Assembly: GCF_001499995.1 (NCBI RefSeq)
Contig: NZ_LQIU01000025.1
Span: 1 to 64,000, forward strand
DNA length: 64,000 nucleotides
Reading direction: 5' to 3'
Source: Mycobacterium sp. IS-1496
Lineage (GTDB): Bacteria; Actinomycetota; Actinomycetes; Mycobacteriales; Mycobacteriaceae
Position 1 is the stretch's first letter; each line of letters opens with the position of its first letter. This document shows, one piece after another, positions 43,059 through 49,870 of this stretch. The position numbers and the translations under genes are program-made. The notes beneath the pieces are model-generated. The model was not told the origin of the DNA. It made no database searches and was given only the letters and a program-made list of their open reading frames with translations.

Positions 43059-43367
43059 GTGACCCACGTGCCCAACTTCCTCGCCAGAATCGTCGCCTGG
43101 ATCACCGCCGGCTATCCCGAGGGCGTCCCGGGGCCGGACCGGGTGCCGCTGCTCGCGCTGTTGCGCCGGCGGTTGACCGACGAGGAGGTCGCGGCCGTGG
43201 CGCAGACCCTCGTCGACCGCGGCGAGTTCGATCAGTTCGACATCGCGGTGATGATCACCTCGATCACCGACGACATGCCCACCGAGGCCGACATCGACCG
43301 GGTGCGCGCCCGGCTCGCCGCGCGCAGCTGGCCACTCGACGACCGACGATCCGGGGAGGACGCATAG
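43059..43367 (+). CDS. DUF3349 family protein, copy 2, upstream of menE
   Basis: A 102-residue protein with IVAWITAGYPEGVPGPDRVPLLALLRRRLTDEEVA near 10, the same signature as copy 1, but a different C-terminal half. The GTG at 43059 is used; GTG 43068 is an alternative. A GGGGAGGA sequence in its last codons, followed by its stop, is likely the ribosome site for menE. It is divergent from pitA. Confidence 0.85.
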   Translation: MTHVPNFLARIVAWITAGYPEGVPGPDRVPLLALLRRRLTDEEVAAVAQTLVDRGEFDQFDIAVMITSITDDMPTEADIDRVRARLAARSWPLDDRRSGEDA

Positions 43368-43372
43368 CCGTC

Positions 43373-44503
43373 CTGCGCGCCCTCGCCGTCCCGTCCGGCG
43401 CTGCGGCGCTCGAGATCCTGCCTGCCGTCGAGGACATGCTGGCCGGCCGCGGGCCGGCGCTGCTGCCCACCCCGGCCGGCGACGCCGAGCACGGCGCGCT
43501 GCTGTGCGAGGCGTTGCGATCCGGTGCGCCGATCGGGGACGACGTCGCCGTCGTGGTGCCGACGTCGGGCACCACCGGCACACCGAAGGGTGCGATGCTC
43601 TCCGCCTCGGCGCTGATGGCCAGCGCCGACGCGACGCACTCGCGGCTGGGTGGGCCCGGCCGCTGGCTGTTGGCGCTGCCCGCCCATCACATCGCGGGGC
43701 TGCAGGTGTTGGTGCGCAGTGTGGTGGCCGGTGAGCGGCCGGTCGCCATGCCGGCGAGTTTCGAGGCACGGGACCTGGTGTCGGCGGTGGCGGGGATGGC
43801 CGCGGGACGGCGGTATGTGTCGCTGGTGAGCGTGCAGGTGGACAAGGTGCTGCGCGATCCGGCGGCCACCGCGGCGCTCGCCACGTTCGACGCGGTGCTG
43901 ATCGGCGGCGGGCCGATGCCCGCGGGCCTGTCCGAAAAGGCCTCTGCTGCAGGCATTTCCGTGGTGCGGACCTACGGCATGAGTGAGACCGCCGGAGGGT
44001 GCGTCTACGACGGGGTGCCGCTGGACGGAGTGCGGGTGCGTCTCGACGGATCCCGGATCCTGCTCGGCGGGGCGACACTGGCCACGGGATACCGCAATCC
44101 CGTTCGGCCGGATCCGTTCGCCGAGCCGGGCTGGTTCCGCACCGACGACGTCGGCGCGCTGGACGACGGCGTGTTGCGGGTTCTGGGCCGCGTGGACGAC
44201 GCGATCAGCACCGGCGGGCTGACCGTGATGCCCCCTCTGGTCGAGGCGGTGCTGTCCCGCCATCCGGCGGTCGCCGACTGCGCGGTGTTCGGGGTGGCCG
44301 ACGAGCGGTTGGGCCAGCGGGTGGTGGCCGCGATCGTCGTCGCCGCGGGTCGGCCGGCGCCCACGCCCGCAGAGTTGCGCGCGTACGTCGCGGCCGAGTT
44401 GGACGCGACGGCCGCCCCGCGTGAGGTGCATGTGGTCGAGGAGGTGCCGCGCAGGGGGATCGGCAAGGTGGACCGCCGCGCGCTGAGCGCGCAATTCAGC
44501 TAG
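43373..44503 (+). CDS. menE: o-Succinylbenzoate-CoA ligase
   Basis: Activates o-succinylbenzoate to its CoA thioester in menaquinone synthesis. About 376 residues, short for the ANL family as is usual in mycobacteria. The ATP loop is VVVPTSGTTGTPKGAM near 65, VRTYGMSETAGG near 205, GWFRTDDVGALDD near 257, and a C-terminal Lys in RGIGKVDRRAL. No ATG, GTG or TTG exists in frame between about 43000 and the ATG in GRGP-preceding EDML (43436). CTG 43373 or ATA 43364 are the start candidates after GGGGAGGA. The real start needs protein evidence. Confidence 0.88.
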   Translation: MRALAVPSGAAALEILPAVEDMLAGRGPALLPTPAGDAEHGALLCEALRSGAPIGDDVAVVVPTSGTTGTPKGAMLSASALMASADATHSRLGGPGRWLLALPAHHIAGLQVLVRSVVAGERPVAMPASFEARDLVSAVAGMAAGRRYVSLVSVQVDKVLRDPAATAALATFDAVLIGGGPMPAGLSEKASAAGISVVRTYGMSETAGGCVYDGVPLDGVRVRLDGSRILLGGATLATGYRNPVRPDPFAEPGWFRTDDVGALDDGVLRVLGRVDDAISTGGLTVMPPLVEAVLSRHPAVADCAVFGVADERLGQRVVAAIVVAAGRPAPTPAELRAYVAAELDATAAPREVHVVEEVPRRGIGKVDRRALSAQFS

Positions 44504-44546
44504 GGCGCGCTGAGCGCGCACTTCAGCTAGAGCGCGCTGAGCGCGC
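44478..44546. repeat. Tandem 27-bp repeat array with palindromic cores, at the menE stop
   Basis: GCGCGCTGAGCGCGC, a 7+1+7 palindrome, starts at 44478, 44505 and 44532, exactly 27 bases apart. Linkers are AATTCAGCTAGG and ACTTCAGCTAGA. Copy 1 is the end of menE (codons for RALSAQFS then TAG), so the duplicated unit includes the stop codon. Copy 3 overlaps the last codons of the convergent DUF3140 gene. Compared with the array at 36158 the unit matches at 17 of 27 positions, and three stem pairs differ with both partners changed. Confidence 0.9.
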
Positions 44547-44549
44547 GGT

Positions 44550-44891
44550 TCAGCGCGGGGGCTTGAGCGGGTCGTGTCCGATGGTCATGAGGCGATGCCG
44601 CCAGTTCTCCTGCCCGGCGGTCGGCTCCAGATCGTCGCGCCGTTCGGCATGGACCCGGTCGACCACCCGCCGCATCACGTGCTCGTCGTCGGCGGTCAGG
44701 TCCACCCGTCGTTTGCCGAGGATCTCGAGCACGTGTCTGCCCGTCTGGGTGCCGGCCTGGTCGGGCAGTTCCTCGCTGCCCTCGGTGGCGGAACGCGTGC
44801 GCAACCAGTCGAGCAGCTCTCGGGACGTCATGTTGACCACGCGATGGAACTCGTTCCACAGGTCGTCGTCGACCTCGACGTGTCGGCTCAT
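44550..44891 (-). CDS. DUF3140 family protein
   Basis: A 113-residue protein: HVEVDDDLWNEFHRVVNMTSRELLDWLRT near 3, then HVLEILGKRRVDLTADDEHVMRRVVDRVHAERR near 55. This matches DUF3140, sometimes described as DNA-binding, but no direct evidence is visible. AAGGAGGTGACCGAC precedes the ATG at 44891, the best ribosome site in this area; the frame extends to 44930 but that start is unlikely. Its stop lies within the menE repeat array. It is convergent with menE. Confidence 0.85.
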   Translation of the reverse strand: MSRHVEVDDDLWNEFHRVVNMTSRELLDWLRTRSATEGSEELPDQAGTQTGRHVLEILGKRRVDLTADDEHVMRRVVDRVHAERRDDLEPTAGQENWRHRLMTIGHDPLKPPR

Positions 44892-44965
44892 GTCGGTCAC
44901 CTCCTTCGCGTCGGCTACCCGCACCGCCAACCGGTCAACCGGCGGCCGCAGCGCGAGAGCCCGGC

Positions 44966-45592
44966 ATGATGGGGCGCATGCGTCGAGAAGTCACGACCGT
45001 CGAGGAACTGCGCGCGATCGTCGGCCACCCGAACAGCTTCGTCGCGAACAAGGTCGGGCCGCGGTTGTCGTCGGTGCAGCAGGAGTGGTTGCGCGCCGCG
45101 TCCCTCGGTTTCGTCGCGACGACCGACGCGCAGGGCAACCTCGACGTGTCCCCGAAGGGTGACCCGGCCGGCTTCGTCCACATCATCGACGACCGGACGA
45201 TCGCGATCCCCGAGCGGCCCGGCAACAAGCGGGTCGACGGCTACCTCAATGTGCTGGAGCGGCCGCGGGTCGGCACTGTTTTCGTCATCCCGGGCCGCGG
45301 TGACACGCTGCGGATCAACGGCAGCGCTCGCGTGCTGGCCGATGCCGACTACTTCGACGCGATGGTGGTCAGCGGGAAACGCCCGATCCTCGCGCTGGAG
45401 ATCAGCGTCGAAGAGGTCTTCTTCCACTGCGCCAAGGCTTTTCTGCGTTCCGGCGCATGGAGACCGGAGTCGTGGACCCCGGATGCCGTGCCGAGCGTCG
45501 CACAGCTGGCCAAGACGTTCAAACCCGATCTGACGCAGGCCGAACTCGACGAGTACTACTCCGAGGACAGCATGCGCAAGCAGCTGTACTGA
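44966..45592 (+). CDS. Pyridoxamine 5'-phosphate oxidase family FMN-dependent enzyme
   Basis: A 208-residue split-barrel flavoenzyme: TVEELRAIVGHPNSFVANKVGPRLS near 10, FVATTDAQGNLDVSPKGDPAGFV near 53, and IAIPERPGNKRVDGYLNVL near 82, which matches the PPOX-class DR_2398-type subfamily. It probably binds FMN or F420; the substrate is unknown. Divergent from DUF3140. The start is ATG 44966, with ATG 44978 possible. Confidence 0.87.
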   Translation: MMGRMRREVTTVEELRAIVGHPNSFVANKVGPRLSSVQQEWLRAASLGFVATTDAQGNLDVSPKGDPAGFVHIIDDRTIAIPERPGNKRVDGYLNVLERPRVGTVFVIPGRGDTLRINGSARVLADADYFDAMVVSGKRPILALEISVEEVFFHCAKAFLRSGAWRPESWTPDAVPSVAQLAKTFKPDLTQAELDEYYSEDSMRKQLY

Positions 45593-45597
45593 CCCGG

Positions 45598-46032
45598 TCA
45601 GCCGCCGATCTCGAGGATCGCGAGCAGCCCCAGCACCACGGTGGCGACGGCGAGTACGCCGTGTCCGATCACCACCGCCACCGGGAACGACCGCTCGGGC
45701 GCGTCCGTGAGCGCCGACGCTCCGCCGCCGCCGACCGGCTGGTGCCGGCTCCGGTACACGGGCAACCAACGCATCACCATGACGACGCCGAGCGCGGCGA
45801 CCGGTACCAGAAGCGCGAGCGCGACCCAGCCGATCGGGTGGTTGTCGGTGACGACGTAGACGATCCAGAGCACCAGCCCGAGGGCCGCCAGGGCGAAGTG
45901 GCCGAACACCACCGCGGGCGGCAGATGGGTTCTCGTCCGGTCGCGATGACCACCACCGCCCACCCACTTGGCGAGCATGAAGGCGCCGCCGCCCGCGGTC
46001 AGGATCCAGGCGATCAGTGACGCGATACCCAT
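45598..46032 (-). CDS. Membrane protein of unknown function, four helices
   Basis: A 144-residue integral membrane protein: helices at about 3-22, 38-60, 67-87 and 120-141, with a glycine-rich polar loop near 105. GGAGGTAACC precedes the ATG at 46032. It is downstream of the DUF2231 gene with two bases between, so the two form an operon that is divergent from the SufR-like regulator. Confidence 0.82.
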   Translation of the reverse strand: MGIASLIAWILTAGGGAFMLAKWVGGGGHRDRTRTHLPPAVVFGHFALAALGLVLWIVYVVTDNHPIGWVALALLVPVAALGVVMVMRWLPVYRSRHQPVGGGGASALTDAPERSFPVAVVIGHGVLAVATVVLGLLAILEIGG

Positions 46033-46034
46033 GG

Positions 46035-46571
46035 TTACCTCCCTGTGCCGGTTACTCGACTCCCCCCGAATCCCTCCGCCTGCGTCGACTCGTCGGCGAC
46101 GCGCACGCCGTACCGGTAGGACAGCATCCCGCCCAGGTAGCCCGACACCGCGAGCGCCGCGAACGCCGCCAGCGACAGCGCCAGTTGCCCGAATCCCACC
46201 GCGGCCTCTTGGGGATAGGTCGCATGTCGCCAGGCGAAGCCGGCGATGTAGAGCCCGGTGACGGTCAGGTTGAGTGCCATGTGGAGCAGGCCGATCCGGT
46301 GCGCCCGGGTGCCCGAGGGGATCGCGATCAGATCGAGGAAGCCGACCGTCGCGGCCGCCAGCGCGCCGAGCACGCCGATCGCGATCAGCCACTCCGCTCC
46401 CCGGGCCAGGAATGCCGGTTCGTCGACGATGCGCGAGGCGATGTCGAAAACCAGGCTGGCGGCCCACGCACCGATCGGAACGGTCACCAGGATCGGATGG
46501 AACGGGTGTCCGTAGGGTCCCGCCAGCATCGCGCTGACGGGGCGCTTGGCCTGGTCGGGTGGTGTGCTCAC
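46035..46571 (-). CDS. DUF2231 family membrane protein
   Basis: A 178-residue membrane protein with the family signature GPYGHPFHPILVTVPIGAWAASLVFDI near 20 and four membrane helices. His residues in HPFHP and HRIGLLHM could bind metal or heme; DUF2231 proteins are suspected redox or b-type cytochrome-like membrane proteins, unproven. The GTG at 46571 follows GGGAGG with five bases between; a GTG at 46577 is possible. Confidence 0.85.
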   Translation of the reverse strand: MSTPPDQAKRPVSAMLAGPYGHPFHPILVTVPIGAWAASLVFDIASRIVDEPAFLARGAEWLIAIGVLGALAAATVGFLDLIAIPSGTRAHRIGLLHMALNLTVTGLYIAGFAWRHATYPQEAAVGFGQLALSLAAFAALAVSGYLGGMLSYRYGVRVADESTQAEGFGGSRVTGTGR

Positions 46572-46611
46572 CTCCACCTCCCACTTCGCCGTGGTTTAGA
46601 TAATCAATTTT

Positions 46612-46640
46612 GGTCTTATTGACTCTGGCCAGTCAAGACC
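46612..46640. promoter_or_regulatory. Imperfect inverted repeat in the DUF2231 / SufR-like regulator intergenic region
   Basis: GGTCTTATTGACT (46612-46624 region) and AGTCAAGACC (46631-46640) form an inverted repeat after allowing a three-base bulge, centred on CTGGCC. The area is AT-rich compared with the surroundings and lies in the 106-base spacer between divergent starts at 46571 and 46678, where the regulator could bind. Confidence 0.5.
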
Positions 46641-46677
46641 GTATTTCGACCATCTTTGTTGGCGATATCGTGATGGC

Positions 46678-47382
46678 GTGGAACACGACGGCCGAAGCGC
46701 GCACGCCGGTTCGATCCGGGCGGTCTCGGCGCTGGGTGACGACATCCGGCGGAGGCTCTACGACTTCGCGCGCCACGAGCGTCGTCCCGTGAGCCGCGAC
46801 GAAGCGGCGTCGGCCGTCGGCATCTCGCGCAAGCTCGCCGCGTTCCACTTGGACAAGCTCGTCGACGTGGGCCTGCTGCGTTTCCGGTTCCTCCAGCCCG
46901 CCGGGGCCCGTGTCGGCCGGCCGCCGAAGGTGTACGCACCCGCCGACGCCGAGTTCACGGTGAGCATCCCGCCGCGCCGACCCGAGTTGCTCGCCGACAT
47001 CTTGGCGCATGCGGTCCTCGACGGGGGCGGTCAGACATCGGTGCGGGCCGCCGCGGTGCGGATCGCTCGCGAGCGCGGTGTGGCCGCCACCGCTGCACCC
47101 ACCCGCGCACGGCGGGGACGCATCGGGGCCGAGCGCGCGCTGCGCCTGGCCGAAGAGGTACTCACCGACAACGGGTTCGAGCCCCACCGCGACGGAGGCG
47201 GATGTATCCGGCTGCGTAACTGCCCGTTCCTCCCGCTCGCCCGCGACCTGCCGGAGCTGGTGTGCCGGCTCAACCACGCCTTCGTATCGGGTGCGCTCGA
47301 CGGGTTGGGCAGCGACGCCGTCGAGGCCGTACTGTCACCGGCCGCCGGGGAATGCTGCGTCGAGGTGCGGCCGACGCGATGA
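46678..47382 (+). CDS. Helix-turn-helix regulator with C-terminal cysteine cluster (SufR-like)
   Basis: A 234-residue DNA-binding protein. Residues 15-75 form a winged helix-turn-helix (SALGDDIRRRLYDFARHERRPVS; AVGISRKLAAFHLDKLVDVGLL). The C-terminal part contains GGGCIRLRNCPFLPLARDLPELVCRL and GECCVEV, the cysteine pattern of SufR-type iron-sulfur sensing regulators. It probably responds to redox or iron-sulfur status (inference). It starts at GTG 46678. Divergent from the DUF2231 operon, which is the likely target. Confidence 0.88.
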   Translation: MEHDGRSAHAGSIRAVSALGDDIRRRLYDFARHERRPVSRDEAASAVGISRKLAAFHLDKLVDVGLLRFRFLQPAGARVGRPPKVYAPADAEFTVSIPPRRPELLADILAHAVLDGGGQTSVRAAAVRIARERGVAATAAPTRARRGRIGAERALRLAEEVLTDNGFEPHRDGGGCIRLRNCPFLPLARDLPELVCRLNHAFVSGALDGLGSDAVEAVLSPAAGECCVEVRPTR

Positions 47383-47387
47383 CGTGA

Positions 47388-48272
47388 TCAGGGCTGGCGG
47401 GCGACGATCACCGGCATCCGGGCGGACTGCACCACCTCGGAGCTGACCGAGCCGAGGAGCATGCCCGCGAACCCGCCGCGGCCGTGGCTGCCGACGACCA
47501 GCAACTGGGCCCCTTCGGACTGCTGCAGCAGCTGGTGCGCAGGCCGGTCGCGCACCAGCACCTTGCGCACCGTGACATCGGGGTAGGTCTCGCAGTAGCC
47601 GGCCAGCCGCTCGGCGATGATGCGCTCGCCGCGGTCGGTGTAATCCACCCACTTGATGTCCGGGAACTCGTAGTCGACGTCGTTCCAGGCGTGCACGGCG
47701 ACCAGGTCGACACCGCGGCGCGATGCCTCGTCGAACGCGATCGCGATCGCGTGCTCGGCGGCCGCTGAGCCGTCGATCCCGACCACGACGGGCGCCTGGT
47801 CCGGATGGTCCATCAGCGGGTCCTCGTCGTGGATCACCGCGACCGGACAGTGCGCATGGTGTACGACGGCGGTGCTCACCGATCCGAGCAGCCGCCTGCC
47901 CCAGTCGCCGAGGCCGCGGCTACCGACGACGACCATCTCGGCGTCCTTGGACATGTCGATCAGCGTGGCCTTCGCCTCACCCGGGACGACCTGTTTCACG
48001 ACCGTGAGGTGCCTGCCCTCGGCGGCCCGCTCGGCGATCGCCGTCGCCTCGGCCATCACGCGCGTACTGCGTTCGGCCTGCCAGCGCAGGTACTCCTGCG
48101 GCGCGGGCACCTCGATCCACATCTGGATGTTCTTCGGTGCGATGACGTGGACGATCGTGAGCGGCACGCCGCGCCGGGCGGCGTCGCGTGCCGCCCAATC
48201 CACCGCGACCTTGCCGGCCGCGGAGCCGTCGGCACCGACGACGATGCCATGAAGCGTTGTGGGCGAGGACAT
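47388..48272 (-). CDS. Universal stress protein, two UspA domains
   Basis: A 294-residue tandem Usp. Domain 1 has VVGADGSAAGKVAVDWAAR near 11 and the ATP motif GSRGLGDWGRRLLGSVS near 118; domain 2 has VVGIDGSAAAEHAI near 163 and GSHGRGGFAGMLLGSVSS near 264, so both are G2xG9xGS-type ATP-binding domains. Mycobacterial tandem Usps are often DosR-controlled and linked to dormancy. Two DosR-like boxes lie 53-94 bases upstream of the start. GGGAGG precedes the ATG. Confidence 0.95.
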   Translation of the reverse strand: MSSPTTLHGIVVGADGSAAGKVAVDWAARDAARRGVPLTIVHVIAPKNIQMWIEVPAPQEYLRWQAERSTRVMAEATAIAERAAEGRHLTVVKQVVPGEAKATLIDMSKDAEMVVVGSRGLGDWGRRLLGSVSTAVVHHAHCPVAVIHDEDPLMDHPDQAPVVVGIDGSAAAEHAIAIAFDEASRRGVDLVAVHAWNDVDYEFPDIKWVDYTDRGERIIAERLAGYCETYPDVTVRKVLVRDRPAHQLLQQSEGAQLLVVGSHGRGGFAGMLLGSVSSEVVQSARMPVIVARQP

Positions 48273-48324
48273 CCGAACCTCCCTGTACGGTCAGGCACAG
48301 GTTAGCCGAGGAGGGTGTCCCCTA

Positions 48325-48366
48325 CGCGGGGCCATGGTCCCCGCGCCGATGGACCAAAGTCCCGAA
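48325..48366 (-). promoter_or_regulatory. Two DosR-like boxes upstream of the universal stress protein gene
   Basis: The 20-mer at 48347-48366 matches the DosR consensus TTSGGGACTWWAGTCCCSAA at 15 of 20 positions, with the half AAAGTCCCGAA perfect. A second site at 48325-48344 matches at 13 of 20. The centres are 22 bases apart, the tandem arrangement known for DosR promoters. The site lies between cynS and the Usp gene. Confidence 0.65.
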
Positions 48367-48380
48367 CGCTCGGCGGCGGA

Positions 48381-48836
48381 TCAGCCCTCAGCGGCCGTCC
48401 AGTCGTACGGCAGGAACTTGCCGTCGAGCGTGACCACCACGCGGTCGCCTGCCGAATGCGGTCTGCGCTGCACGTCGATGCTGAAGTTGATCGCGCTCAT
48501 GATGCCGTCGCCGAACTCCTCGTGGATGAGTTCCTTGATGGCGCCGCCGTAGACCTGGAGAACCTCGTAGAAGCGGTAGATGGTGGGGTCCGTCGGCACC
48601 GCGGTGGGCAGCCCGCCGCGCATCGGGACCGCCGCCAGCACCGGAACCGCCGACTCGTCCAGGTCGAGCATGTCGACGAGGATCTTGCCGCTGTCCACGG
48701 GGATCGGGTGCTGGCCCAGCAGCGCGGCGATGGTCCACACCACCGGCCGGTCGATGGCATCGGCGAGTTGTTGCCACGTCAGCTGTTTGGCCAGCCGGGC
48801 GGCCACGATCTCGGCGGTGATCTGCTCCCGGGTCAT
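48381..48836 (-). CDS. cynS: Cyanate hydratase (cyanase)
   Basis: Converts cyanate and bicarbonate to ammonia and carbon dioxide. It has 151 residues, the usual length. The N-terminal helical domain resembles a helix-turn-helix (LTWQQLADAIDRPVVWTIAALLGQ). The C-terminal catalytic domain contains IYRFYEVLQVYGGAIKELIHEEFGDGIMSAINFSIDV, holding the Arg, Glu and Ser residues of the decameric active site. Its ATG overlaps the FNT stop (ATGA), so translation is coupled. Confidence 0.96.
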   Translation of the reverse strand: MTREQITAEIVAARLAKQLTWQQLADAIDRPVVWTIAALLGQHPIPVDSGKILVDMLDLDESAVPVLAAVPMRGGLPTAVPTDPTIYRFYEVLQVYGGAIKELIHEEFGDGIMSAINFSIDVQRRPHSAGDRVVVTLDGKFLPYDWTAAEG

Positions 48837-49687
48837 GCGCGCGCTTCCACCGGGAGCGTGAACTGCTCCGGTTCGACGGGCCGGTTCCACTCCGTACCGG
48901 TGCGGGCATGGGTGGCGTACAACGTCAACCCGACGAAGGCCAGACCTCCGACGAGATTGCCCACCACAGTGGGGATCTCGTTCCACACGAAGTAGTCCAT
49001 CACCGAGAAGTCACCGCCGAGCATCAGACCGGACGGGAACAGGAACATGTTGACCACGGAGTGCTCGAAACCCATGTAGAAGAACAGCATGATGGGCATC
49101 CACATCCCGATCACCTTGCCCGACACCGACGTCGACATCATCGCCGCCACGACACCGGTGGAGACCATCCAGTTGCACAGCACACCGCGGATGAACAACG
49201 TCAGCATGCCGGCGGCGCCGTGTTCGGCATACCCTACGGTGCGGCTGTGTCCGATCTCGCCGAGTTTCTGGCCGACCTCGTTGGGATCCACGGAGAATCC
49301 GTAGGTGAAGATGATCGCCATCATGAACGCGACGGTGAGCGCACCGGCGAAGTTGCCGACGAACACCAGCCCCCAGTTGCGCAGCAGGGACCGTACGGTC
49401 ACGCCCCGCCGCTTGTCGAGCAACGCGAGCGGGACGAGCGTGAAAACGCCGGTGAGCAAGTCGAACCCGAGCAGGTACAGCAGGCAGAACCCGACGGGGA
49501 ACAGCAGCGCGCCGACGAGCGCGTTGCCGGTCTGCACGGTGATGGTCACCGCGAACGCCGCGGCCAGCGCGAGGATCGCCCCGGCCATGTAGGCGCGGAT
49601 CACGGTGTCGCGCGTGGACATGAACGCCTTGGTCTCCCCGGCGTCGATCATCTTCGTGACGAACTGCGCTGGATTCACATAGGACAT
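48833..49687 (-). CDS. Formate/nitrite transporter (FNT) family channel
   Basis: A 284-residue membrane protein with six helices. FNT motifs: AGAILALAAAFAVTI near 36, NFAGALTVAF near 112, RGVLCNWMVSTGVV near 165, and GFEHSVVNMFLFP near 207 with the central His. Members move formate, nitrite, hydrosulfide or small anions. Coupling to cyanase makes cyanate or bicarbonate a candidate substrate (inference). The start ATG 49687 has AAAAGGAGCG upstream; the frame continues to 49777. Confidence 0.92.
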   Translation of the reverse strand: MSYVNPAQFVTKMIDAGETKAFMSTRDTVIRAYMAGAILALAAAFAVTITVQTGNALVGALLFPVGFCLLYLLGFDLLTGVFTLVPLALLDKRRGVTVRSLLRNWGLVFVGNFAGALTVAFMMAIIFTYGFSVDPNEVGQKLGEIGHSRTVGYAEHGAAGMLTLFIRGVLCNWMVSTGVVAAMMSTSVSGKVIGMWMPIMLFFYMGFEHSVVNMFLFPSGLMLGGDFSVMDYFVWNEIPTVVGNLVGGLAFVGLTLYATHARTGTEWNRPVEPEQFTLPVEARA

Positions 49688-49870
49688 GAGTCGTCGCTCC
49701 TTTTCGGACGGTGAGTGGCAGCGGCGGACGACGGCACTGAAGGTGACCTCAGCTTGGCGAGCGCCTGTGTCGGGCACGTAAAACGACGTTGACGGCGCGT
49801 CACGGTTAGTTCACCGGAGGCGATGCGCGGCTGTGAGCCGCGGCGGACGGCGGCCCCATAGGCTGGCCGG

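Noticed and set aside
36158..44546. CRISPR array based on the 27-bp repeats
   Set aside because: The repeats are directly adjacent with 12-base linkers that are themselves repeated, and there are no unique spacers or cas genes.
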